A DNA stretch of 32,659 bases from an uncultured Capnocytophaga sp. (lineage in GTDB: Bacteria > Bacteroidota > Bacteroidia > Flavobacteriales > Flavobacteriaceae): the NCBI RefSeq assembly GCF_938029845.1, contig NZ_CALHGG010000036.1:1-32659 (forward strand), read 5' to 3'. Below the pieces are notes generated by a model, which did not search any database, was not told the origin of the DNA, and saw only the letters and a program-made list of their open reading frames with translations. Shown here one piece after another: positions 6,329 to 12,814 of the stretch (its first letter is position 1; each line of letters opens with the position of its first letter). A program made the position numbers and the translations under genes.

Positions 6329-8299
6329 TTATTCTTCATCTTCACCAAGGCTCCACTTAAGCGGAGTGTTGGCGTTAGCCGCAGATACACGAACGTATCC
6401 TTGCATTTCTTGGTGAAGGGCAGAACAGAAGTCAGTACAGTAGAATGGCCATACTCCTACTTGAGTAGGTTTCCAAACGAGAGTTTCTGTTTGTCCAGGC
6501 ATGATAAGCAATTCTGCATTCTGAGCACCCAATACACTAAATCCGTGAGGGATATCCCAGTCTTGTTCTACGTTGGTTACGTGGAAGTATACAGTGTCAC
6601 CTACTTTTACACCTTCTATGTTGTCAGGAGAGAAGTGGCTACGGATACAAGTCATATATACGTGTACGTTGTTACCATCTCTTACCACCTTAGCGTCAGC
6701 ATCGGTACGAGTTACGTAAGGGTGGTGGTTATCCTTAAGCGCATAGATCTTAGTTTGTTGATCTTTGATTTTTGAAGCTGGAATAGCTTGTGCATAGTGA
6801 GGTTCTCCGATAGTTGGGAAGTCAAGAAGAAGTTCCATCTTGTCACCAGAGATATCGAATAATTGGGCAGATTGGCAAAGCTCAGGACCTGTAGGGAGGA
6901 AGCGGTCTTTGGTAATCTTGTTCATCGCAAGGAGATATTTACCGAAAGGCTTACGAGAGTCTCCACCAGGGATCATAAGGTGTCCAGGAGCGTAGTAAGT
7001 AGGCTTTCTGTCCAATACTTCCCAAGTACCTACTTTCCATTTGATAACTTCAGAGGAGATAAAGAAAGTAGTATAGGCATTACCTTTGTCGTCAAACTCG
7101 GTATGCAATGGGCCAAGACCTGTACTCTTTACTACACCAGCTACAACAGCATCCATTTTGATAGTTGGGATACCATATTTTTCACCATCAAAAGCTTTGT
7201 CTTCAATAGCTTTTAGCATCTTAGTGAAAGAGTGTACAGTAAGGTCAGAAGAAAGTTTTCCGTTACCAATGATATATTCCCCTGTTGGGTCAACATCCAC
7301 TCCGTGAGGAGATTTTGGAGTAGGAAGGAGGTATACCAATCCTGGGAGCTTAGAAGCGTCGAGGATTTTTACAGTTTCTACTACTTCACTCTTACCTGTG
7401 TGTGTTTCATCACTGTAGGTATTGTGGTAGTGAGGCGCTTTCATTTCGGTAAATTTACCTTGTTTGATATAGTCCTCAGCTACTTTCCAGTTGATGGCAG
7501 CGATGTAGTCGTAATCGTTCTGAGAAGCTTCTACCTCAAGGAGGGTGTTAGCTTCCTCAGTGTTGTAAGTGGTGAAGAATACCCATCCGTGAGAATTACC
7601 CTTACCAGAGTGTGCTAAGTCGTAGTTGAACCCAGGCATAAGGATCTGGAACTCAAGGTTCATGGCACCTGAATCAGGGTTGATTTTCACGAAAGAGATA
7701 GCTCCTTTGAACTTACCTTTGTAATCCTTAATAGCTACGTCTTCCTGAGGAATAGGCACAGAGAAACGAGTACCCCCTACGATATACTCAGTGTTTTGAG
7801 TAACAAAAGTAGAAGAGTGGTTTCCTCCTACGTTAGGAAGCTCTAGGATTTCTTCTGTTTCGAAAGTTTTAAGGCTGATACGAGCCACACGAGGAGTGTT
7901 GTTACCGTTGATAAAGATCCAGCGACCGTCCACTTCTCCGTTAGTTTGAGAAAGATCGGGGTGGTGAGTGTCATCCCAAGGAATGAATCCGTGGGTAGTT
8001 TGCAAAAGGGGTTTGGTTTCTTCATTGTAACCATATCCTTTTTCAGGGTCTTGAGAGAACACAGGGATTACTTTGAGGAGTCGTCCTGAAGGAAGTCCAT
8101 AAGTGGCAAGCTGACCACTGAAACCGCCTGATAGGAAAGCATAATACTCATCGTACTCTCCAGGTGCTACATACACCCTTGAGGCAGCATCTGAAGCTCC
8201 CATAGCCCCAGACTTATTACTATTGCTATTGTTGCCATTTCCACAACTGGCAAGAAAAGCACCAGCAACTGCCAAAGATAACAATTTGCTTGTCTTCAT
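6329..8299 (-). CDS. nosZ: Nitrous oxide reductase, clade II (atypical), lipoprotein form
   Basis: A 656-residue enzyme that reduces N2O to N2. The beta-propeller domain carries all seven CuZ histidines by motif: DDTHH (His112, His113), GGNH (161), LAHSG (230), SPHG (332), GPLH (399) and GEPH (501). The C-terminal cupredoxin domain carries the CuA site: His585 in DIPHGF and CTDFCSALHQEM (Cys621, Cys625, His629, Met632). The N-terminus is not a Tat signal with twin arginines but a Sec lipoprotein signal (LASC, Cys19) followed by an Asn/Ser/Gly-rich tether. Sec export and the CTDFC form of the CuA loop fit clade II. It is placed after a cytochrome c gene and before nosB, both separated by hairpins. 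The active site looks complete. Confidence 0.97.
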   Translation of the reverse strand: MKTSKLLSLAVAGAFLASCGNGNNSNSNKSGAMGASDAASRVYVAPGEYDEYYAFLSGGFSGQLATYGLPSGRLLKVIPVFSQDPEKGYGYNEETKPLLQTTHGFIPWDDTHHPDLSQTNGEVDGRWIFINGNNTPRVARISLKTFETEEILELPNVGGNHSSTFVTQNTEYIVGGTRFSVPIPQEDVAIKDYKGKFKGAISFVKINPDSGAMNLEFQILMPGFNYDLAHSGKGNSHGWVFFTTYNTEEANTLLEVEASQNDYDYIAAINWKVAEDYIKQGKFTEMKAPHYHNTYSDETHTGKSEVVETVKILDASKLPGLVYLLPTPKSPHGVDVDPTGEYIIGNGKLSSDLTVHSFTKMLKAIEDKAFDGEKYGIPTIKMDAVVAGVVKSTGLGPLHTEFDDKGNAYTTFFISSEVIKWKVGTWEVLDRKPTYYAPGHLMIPGGDSRKPFGKYLLAMNKITKDRFLPTGPELCQSAQLFDISGDKMELLLDFPTIGEPHYAQAIPASKIKDQQTKIYALKDNHHPYVTRTDADAKVVRDGNNVHVYMTCIRSHFSPDNIEGVKVGDTVYFHVTNVEQDWDIPHGFSVLGAQNAELLIMPGQTETLVWKPTQVGVWPFYCTDFCSALHQEMQGYVRVSAANANTPLKWSLGEDEE

Positions 8300-8342
8300 A
8301 AAAACAATTTATTTAAAAAATATTTATATCCTAAGGAATAGT

Positions 8343-8379
8343 CAAAAGACTGCTTAAGGATTGCTTAAGCAGTCCTTTG
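8343..8379 (-). terminator. Strong hairpin between the cytochrome c gene and nosZ
   Basis: GACTGCTTAAG (8348-8358) pairs perfectly with 8364-8374 around a 5-base loop, and outer pairs extend the stem to about 16 bp. On the minus strand only a short T-run follows. The element starts 11 bases past the cytochrome stop and no promoter box is seen before nosZ, so a partial terminator, an mRNA-end stabiliser or a processing site is likely. Confidence 0.65.
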
Positions 8380-8389
8380 GGGGAGTGTC

Positions 8390-8917
8390 TTACTCTATAG
8401 TACGGAAGTACTCTAAGATAGCTCTAGCTTGTTCCTCATTGAGGTGTTGGTTAGCCATAGGAGCTCCATTAGCTTCAGCTAAAAGTTGCTTAGCAATAGG
8501 GTCATTGGCAATCATTTCCTCAGGGTTGAGGATCATATTCATCACCCATTCAGGTGAGCGTCTTTCCAAGATGCCTTTAGGAGCAGGGCCTATGAATTTC
8601 TTAGTAGGCTTGTGACAAGCAGTACAGTTGATTTTGAAAAGCTCTTTACCTTTTTCAGCAAGGGCTTGATCAGGAGTAGCTGCAAGGGGTGGGTTTACTG
8701 TTTTTACAGGACCTATTCCCTTGTTGCTTAAATCTACATTAGCACCACCGGCAGGAGCTGCAGGAGTCTCAGCAGGAGCTGCAGGTGTTTCAGCAGGAGC
8801 TGCTGGAGTAGCTGCATTGTCAGAAGCGTTATTGTTTTGCCCATTTCCAGAGCCACCATTACAGCTCACAAGTGCTGTAATAGCTAATGCGGAGAGTGTT
8901 AGTTTTAGCGATTTCAT
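8390..8917 (-). CDS. Monohaem cytochrome c lipoprotein, probable electron donor to NosZ
   Basis: A 175-residue lipoprotein (lipobox LVSC, Cys19) with a flexible Asn-rich then Ala/Pro-rich linker (about residues 22-58, three copies of AETPAAP-like units) and one class I cytochrome c domain (about 80-175). The haem site is CTACH, at about residues 97-101, and an axial methionine is probably in WVMNMIL or GAPMANQ. A small cytochrome c just upstream of nosZ is typical of Bacteroidota clade II clusters, where it is thought to pass electrons from the quinol-oxidising chain to CuA. With NosZ also lipid-anchored, the long linker may let the haem reach its partner. The first gene of the nos transcript, it has a good promoter. 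Confidence 0.88.
   Translation of the reverse strand: MKSLKLTLSALAITALVSCNGGSGNGQNNNASDNAATPAAPAETPAAPAETPAAPAGGANVDLSNKGIGPVKTVNPPLAATPDQALAEKGKELFKINCTACHKPTKKFIGPAPKGILERRSPEWVMNMILNPEEMIANDPIAKQLLAEANGAPMANQHLNEEQARAILEYFRTIE
8751..8813 (-). repeat. Three 21-bp tandem repeats in the cytochrome linker
   Basis: Three adjacent in-frame units (8751-8771, 8772-8792, 8793-8813) beginning GCAGGAGCTGC on the plus strand encode the Ala/Pro linker of the cytochrome lipoprotein. Units one and two differ by two bases; the third is more diverged. Unit gain or loss would keep the frame and change linker length. Confidence 0.85.
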
Positions 8918-8945
8918 TAAAATTTATATTTAGTATTTTATGCGA

Positions 8946-8979
8946 CAAAAGTACGAAATTTTTTTTAAAACAACACAAA
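8946..8979 (-). promoter_or_regulatory. Promoter of the nos cluster (cytochrome c-nosZ)
   Basis: On the minus strand TACTTTTG (plus-strand 8946-8953) matches TAnnTTTG, with candidate -33 elements TTTG at 8976-8979 or TTG at 8971-8973 within the accepted spacing. It lies 28 bases before the cytochrome ATG. It is the only promoter box I see ahead of the seven nos-cluster genes. Confidence 0.75.
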
Positions 8980-9144
8980 GAAATCCTTTTTTTTTTCAGC
9001 TAAGATAAAGGCAAGAAGATCAGTTCTTTACTTTTTAACTGAATTATTGGTTGAAAAAATTGTAAAACACAAATAATGGAGATACAATCTATGTTTTTTC
9101 AGAAAATAGTAGGACATATATTTTAGCTATTGATATGTGTTTTT

Positions 9145-9176
9145 AACTATAAGTCATTAAAAAAATACTTATAGTT
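9145..9176. terminator. Hairpin downstream of bshA
   Basis: A perfect 10-bp stem AACTATAAGT (9145-9154) paired with 9167-9176, with an A-rich loop. The T-run lies on the plus-strand side, so on the minus strand it is a poor canonical terminator, though it is the only hairpin between bshA and the nos promoter. The rest of the gap 8980-9207 is AT-rich, without a gene. Confidence 0.4.
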
Positions 9177-9207
9177 TTTGATTCACATTATAATTATTTG
9201 TTTGGTT

Positions 9208-10326
9208 TTACCTACTATTTCTATATACTTTTTCGTACAAAGGGATGATTTTTTGTTCATCAAAATGGGTAGCTTCCTGAAAGGCCTGAGCTTTGAACTG
9301 AGCTAGGGTTTCAGTGTCGCGCAGGATAATCAGGGCATTGCATGCCATGTCCTCTATGTCACCTACGGCGCTTAAAAATCCTGATACACCATGCTTATTG
9401 ACCTCTGGGATTCCTCCTGCATTGCTTGAGATAACAGGTACCCCTTCGGCCATGGCTTCAAGGGCGGCTAAGCCAAAACTCTCTGATTCTGAGGGGAGCA
9501 AAAAGAGGTCACTAGAGCAGAGAATGTCATTGACATCTAGGTAGTTACCTAGAAAGGTTACATAATTCTGTATTTCTAAGTCATGGGCGAGGGCTTGGGC
9601 GTTTTCCCTATCGGGACCATCACCTACCATGATGAGTCGTGCTTTCTTATGCTGGAGGACTTTGTGGAAGATGCGTACCACATCGCAAGCTCTTTTGACC
9701 TTTCTGAAATTACTTACGTGGGTTAGGATCATCTCGTCTGCATTGGCAAGCATGGCACGTAGGCAGGTCTTGGGATGCTGCTTTTTCTTTTCTATATTGA
9801 TAAAGTTGGGAATCACATTGATGTGTTTCTGTACGTCAAAGAGTTCGTAGGTCATATCCCGCAAGCTCTTAGAGACAGCAGTTACAGCATCGGAGGCATT
9901 GATGCTGAAATTGACTGCTGTTTTGTAATAAGGGTGATTACCTACAAGAGTTATATCTGTACCATGTAGCGTGGTGATGATAGCCACATCCAACCCCTCC
10001 TTCTGAAGAATTTGCTTGGCCATATAGGCGGTATAAGCATGTGGAATGGCGTAGTGAGCATGGATCACATCAATATTATACTCACGTACTACCTCTACCA
10101 TCTTGCTTGATAGGGCAAGTTCGTAGGGCTGGTAGCGGAATAAGGGGTATTCCTCCACATATACCTGATGTAAGTGGATATTCTTATGAAAGGCAGAAAG
10201 CCTTACAGGCTGTCCGTAGGTAATAAAGTGTATCTGATAGCCTTTTTGGGCCAGGGCAACCCCCAACTCAGTGGCGACCACCCCACTTCCACCAAAAGTG
10301 GAATAACAAACGATAGCGATGTTCAT
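9208..10326 (-). CDS. bshA: N-acetyl-alpha-D-glucosaminyl L-malate synthase (bacillithiol synthesis)
   Basis: A 372-residue GT-B glycosyltransferase of family GT4. The N-terminal glycine-rich loop STFGGSGVVATELG (about residues 9-22) and the HGTDITLVG segment are characteristic of BshA, and the donor site SESESFGLAALEAMAEGVPV with the E-x7-E motif lies near residues 277-296. BshA joins GlcNAc from UDP-GlcNAc to L-malate, the first step to bacillithiol, the low-molecular-weight thiol of many Bacillota and Bacteroidota. It lies 32 bases after tsaD on the same strand with no promoter box between, so the two are probably co-transcribed. The later enzymes BshB and BshC are not in this window. Confidence 0.92.
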   Translation of the reverse strand: MNIAIVCYSTFGGSGVVATELGVALAQKGYQIHFITYGQPVRLSAFHKNIHLHQVYVEEYPLFRYQPYELALSSKMVEVVREYNIDVIHAHYAIPHAYTAYMAKQILQKEGLDVAIITTLHGTDITLVGNHPYYKTAVNFSINASDAVTAVSKSLRDMTYELFDVQKHINVIPNFINIEKKKQHPKTCLRAMLANADEMILTHVSNFRKVKRACDVVRIFHKVLQHKKARLIMVGDGPDRENAQALAHDLEIQNYVTFLGNYLDVNDILCSSDLFLLPSESESFGLAALEAMAEGVPVISSNAGGIPEVNKHGVSGFLSAVGDIEDMACNALIILRDTETLAQFKAQAFQEATHFDEQKIIPLYEKVYRNSR

Positions 10327-10366
10327 TTCTTAGTTGTTAGTTTTTAGTTGTTTAGTGATTAGTCAC
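10327..10366. repeat. Simple-sequence spacer between tsaD and bshA
   Basis: The gap and the last codons of tsaD consist of short repeats of TTAGT/TAGTTG type, with the self-complementary core TTAGTGATTAGTCACTAA at 10351-10368. The motif CACTAA-CAACTAA recurs upstream of the second ompH gene at 23192-23224. Confidence 0.7.
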
Positions 10367-11384
10367 TAAAACGATATCTTGCTTGTGCTGTTACGTGCAT
10401 ATCGGCAAAATCTTTTTGTAAATATTTGAAATAAGCGGCAATACCAATCATAGCGGCATTGTCGGTACAGTATTGGAACTGAGGAAGGAAGACCTCCCAG
10501 TGATATTTTTGAGCATATTGCTCAAGTGTTTTCCTTAGACCTGAGTTGGCACAGACTCCACCACCGATAGCCACTTGGCGGATACCTGTTTCGGCAACTG
10601 CTTTCTTTAGTTTGCGCATAAGTATCTCTATGATAGTGTATTGTACAGAAGCGCAGATGTCGGCTAAGTGTTCTTGGACAAAATGGGGGTGCTCCTTCTC
10701 TTGTTTTTGGATAAAGTAGAGCACAGCAGTCTTCAGCCCAGAGAAGCTAAAGTTGAGTCCCTCTACCTTTGGGATAGGAAAAGGGAAGGCATGTGGGTTG
10801 CCCTGTTGGGCATATTGGTCAATCAGGGGACCTCCTGGGTAGGGGAGTCCCAGTAGCTTGGCCGTTTTGTCAAAAGCCTCACCTGTGGCATCGTCCTGTG
10901 TTTCTCCTAGTACTTCCATAGAGAAGTAGTCACTGACTTTGAGAATTTGGGTATGTCCTCCGCTGATGGTCATAGCTAGAAAGGGAAAGGAGGGCTTCTT
11001 CTGTCCTTCATCGATGAAGTGGGAGAGGATATGCCCTTGAAGGTGATTGACTTCCACCAAGGGGATCCCTAGGGAGAGTGCTAGGGACTTAGCAAAGGAT
11101 ACCCCTACAAGTAAAGAGCCTTGTAGACCTGGGCCACGAGTAAATCCTATCGCCGAGAGTTGCTCCTTGCTGACTCCTGCTCGCTGCAAGGCCTGATGCA
11201 CCACTGGAATGATGTTCTGTTGGTGGGCACGAGAGGCTAGCTCTGGTACCACACCTCCATATTCCTCATGGATTTTTTGGCTGGCAATGACATTGGAGAG
11301 GACTTTGTCACCCTGCATAACCGCTGCTGAAGTGTCATCACAGGAGGATTCTATCGCCAATATATAGGGTATATTTGTACTCAT
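10359..11384 (-). CDS. tsaD: tRNA N6-threonylcarbamoyladenosine transferase TsaD
   Basis: A 341-residue Kae1/TsaD family protein that transfers the threonylcarbamoyl group to A37 of ANN-decoding tRNAs. It begins with the family motif LAIESSCDDTSAAV. The iron-binding HLQGH motif gives His114 and His118, and the third ligand Asp308 is in CTDNAAMIG. SGGHTQ at 141-146 and GGGVCANS at 274-281 are the nucleotide-site loops. The length and start fit the family. It is probably the first gene of a tsaD-bshA unit with a -7 box 23 bases upstream. The C-terminal residues FSD and the stop lie in a repeat, so the very end of the protein may vary between strains. Confidence 0.96.
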   Translation of the reverse strand: MSTNIPYILAIESSCDDTSAAVMQGDKVLSNVIASQKIHEEYGGVVPELASRAHQQNIIPVVHQALQRAGVSKEQLSAIGFTRGPGLQGSLLVGVSFAKSLALSLGIPLVEVNHLQGHILSHFIDEGQKKPSFPFLAMTISGGHTQILKVSDYFSMEVLGETQDDATGEAFDKTAKLLGLPYPGGPLIDQYAQQGNPHAFPFPIPKVEGLNFSFSGLKTAVLYFIQKQEKEHPHFVQEHLADICASVQYTIIEILMRKLKKAVAETGIRQVAIGGGVCANSGLRKTLEQYAQKYHWEVFLPQFQYCTDNAAMIGIAAYFKYLQKDFADMHVTAQARYRFSD

Positions 11385-11714
11385 AAAGGAGATTCGTTTT
11401 CAAGAGGCAAAGGTAATGAAAAGTTTTGAGTTTTTAGCTTTGAATACCAATCAACGTGAGTAAGACATAAGCAAAATCATTTTTTCCTCCCAAGTTTCTC
11501 CTTTGTTGGTGTGTTTTTTACAGTTTGTACTAGTCATTAGGTAGAGGCTTTGACCTTTGAAGAGAGCGCTACAAGTTCTCCTAATAACAGTAAGCACGAA
11601 CTTGTAAACTACAAACTCGTGCTAGTAAGGGGTTTTTCTTGAGTTTTGGGAAGTTAAGGTCTTGTAATTCTAACTATTGTTTTGTAGAACTCAAAATTCA
11701 GAACTCAAAACTTC
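11385..11714. other. Gene-free gap between the outer-membrane barrel gene and tsaD
   Basis: About 330 bases hold no credible ORF or RNA gene. They contain the tsaD -7 box near the left end, copies of the CAAAACTC/TTTTGAG repeat at both ends (about 11424 and 11690-11710), and an imperfect inverted repeat at 11593-11623 (AGCACGA ... TCGTGCT). Parts of this segment resemble 12360-12440 on the other side of the barrel gene. Confidence 0.6.
11408..11415 (-). promoter_or_regulatory. -7 box of tsaD
   Basis: The minus strand reads TACCTTTG, a match to TAnnTTTG, 23 bases before the tsaD ATG. A TTG at the right -33 distance is not evident. Confidence 0.65.
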
Positions 11715-12263
11715 TTAGAACTTTGTTACAATTCCAATCCCAATATGGGGCATAAAGGAGGTACGTTCCATTTCTATATTATTCTTCTCATAGTTTCCAG
11801 AGACAGCATTGACCCCTAGGGAGATATAAGGATTGGTACGTTCGCTAGCTAAGGAAAGAAAATAGGTCTGTACTTCTGTACCTACTCTGAAGAAGCCCCA
11901 GTCAGCCAAAGCATCCTTGTTAGGACCACCTATAAGCAGGTGGGTTTGGGAATGTAAGGCTATTTTCTCATTGGTATAAAACCTGAAATTACCGTTAAGT
12001 CCAAAGCCTGTAGTAAAGGAACGTGTTTTTTCGTTACGCTCGTCATGAAAAGCTATATGACCAAATTCCACAATAAAACCTAAACGGAATTTTTCAGAGA
12101 AACGATAACCTATACCTAAATCTAAGTTGATTTGTTGCATAGCAAACTCGTTTTTTAGGAAGTTACTTCCGAAAGATAGCTGATCCTCTTGGTAGATTCC
12201 TCTTTGGGCAAAGCCTATATGACCTAAGCATAATGCCAATGTGGCTAATAAAATTTTCTTCAT
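11715..12263 (-). CDS. Small outer-membrane beta-barrel protein, function unknown
   Basis: A 182-residue protein with a Sec signal peptide (MKKILLATLALCLGHIGFAQ, cleavage after residue 19 or 20). The mature part has alternating amphipathic strands (INLDLGIGYRF, FRLGFIVEFGHIAF, FTTGFGLNGNFRFY, NPYISLGVNAVSG) and ends in HIGIGIVTKF with the terminal aromatic residue typical of outer-membrane barrels recognised by BamA. The size suggests 8 strands, as in OmpW/OmpX-like porin-family proteins. I do not recognise a specific family. It is a single-gene unit with its own -7 box and sits between tsaD and tamB. A heptamer tandem array covers its -33 region, so its expression may be phase-variable (inference). 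Confidence 0.8.
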   Translation of the reverse strand: MKKILLATLALCLGHIGFAQRGIYQEDQLSFGSNFLKNEFAMQQINLDLGIGYRFSEKFRLGFIVEFGHIAFHDERNEKTRSFTTGFGLNGNFRFYTNEKIALHSQTHLLIGGPNKDALADWGFFRVGTEVQTYFLSLASERTNPYISLGVNAVSGNYEKNNIEMERTSFMPHIGIGIVTKF

Positions 12264-12291
12264 GAAATAATTGTTTATGTTTTGACGGGGG

Positions 12292-12299
12292 CAAAGATA
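12292..12299 (-). promoter_or_regulatory. -7 box of the small outer-membrane barrel gene
   Basis: The minus strand reads TATCTTTG, matching TAnnTTTG, 28 bases before the ATG. Upstream, where -33 should lie, is the TTAATTG array. Confidence 0.65.
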
Positions 12300-12305
12300 A
12301 AAAAA

Positions 12306-12340
12306 TTAATTGTTAATTGTTAATTGTTAATTGTTAATTG
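12306..12340. repeat. Five perfect tandem TTAATTG heptamers
   Basis: Five identical 7-bp units in a row, starting 6 bases upstream of the barrel-gene -7 box and spanning its -33 region. Confidence 0.95.
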
Positions 12341-12480
12341 TTGTATTATACATCATTGCTGAGAACTTGCAGCTCGTACTAATTATCAGTGGGTTTTTGG
12401 TTTTTGAAGAGAGCTATAAGGCTTTTAATGGTAGTAAATATGAATCAATAGTAGAAGAACAATTGTATAGTCTAATTCAT

Positions 12481-12574
12481 TAAGACGCAATAAATTGTGC
12501 CTCTACGGAAGATTATGCTTTTGGGTAATTGTCTTAGCTAGTACATGTGTAGAGACGCAATTTATTGCGTCTTA
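12481..12574. repeat. Inverted pair of REP-like palindromes
   Basis: A 26-base segment at 12481-12506 is repeated in inverted orientation at 12549-12574 with two mismatches and a 42-base spacer. The right copy contains AGACGCAATTTATTGCGTCT (12553-12572), itself a palindrome with 9-bp arms; the matching palindrome in the left copy has a decayed arm. Paired short palindromes in gene gaps are typical of REP/BIME elements mobilised by RAYT transposases. No transposase is in the window. Confidence 0.8.
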
Positions 12575-12747
12575 TACAGTTAGCGAATTTAACTATTGAT
12601 TCGCATTATGAGCAGTAAAAACGTGTCAGTAATGAGAATTTTGACAGGAAACTTAGTGTTGGTACGACTCAAAATTCAAAATTCAGAACTCAAAATGTCA
12701 ATTGTTATTTTTTTCTTTTCGAAAGACAAACGAATCATTTTTTGTTG

Positions 12748-12755
12748 TATTTTTG
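12748..12755 (+). promoter_or_regulatory. -7 box of tamB
   Basis: TATTTTTG matches TAnnTTTG. Transcription would begin near 12761, after the in-frame upstream codons and 54 bases before the GTG at 12815, which supports that start. Confidence 0.6.
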
Positions 12756-12814
12756 TGCCAAATTTCGTACTATCTTCTTACCTTAGAGAGGGAGGATACA
12801 AAAAAGAGCAAAAG

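Larger units (their letters stand above)
12264..12814. other. Gene-free, repeat-rich gap upstream of tamB
   Basis: About 550 bases between two divergent genes contain no supported ORF once tamB is started at 12815. They hold, from left to right, the barrel-gene -7 box, five TTAATTG heptamers, a degenerate segment similar to the other side of the barrel gene (12360-12440), an inverted pair of REP-like palindromes (12481-12574), a CTCAAAA-type repeat (12667-12694) and the tamB -7 box. An in-frame extension of tamB runs back to 12596 but translates repeats and promoter. Confidence 0.7.

Noticed and set aside
6401..7618. Several overlapping plus-strand ORFs of 70-128 codons opposite nosZ
   Set aside because: They lie antisense to a gene with complete metal-binding motifs, show no domain or signal, and overlap each other in different frames.
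8951..9130. Fnr/Crp binding site (TTGAT-N4-ATCAA or TGTGA-N6-TCACA) upstream of the nos promoter
   Set aside because: I found no good match to either consensus; only fragments such as GGTTGAAAA are present.
11385..11714. tRNA or small RNA gene in the gap next to tsaD
   Set aside because: No cloverleaf or CCA-type end could be recognised. The imperfect hairpin at 11593-11623 has mismatches and no T-run.
12306..12340. Possible origin-type or CRISPR array from the heptamer repeats
   Set aside because: Seven-base units without spacers are a microsatellite. No dnaA boxes or replication genes are nearby.
12481..12574. Possible CRISPR-like repeats
   Set aside because: Only two copies in inverted orientation, with no regular spacers and no cas genes. 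REP-like palindromes explain it better.
12596..12814. N-terminal extension of the tamB ORF by 73 residues
   Set aside because: It translates repeat sequence and a promoter box and gives no plausible N-terminus. The GTG at 12815 directly precedes the signal anchor.
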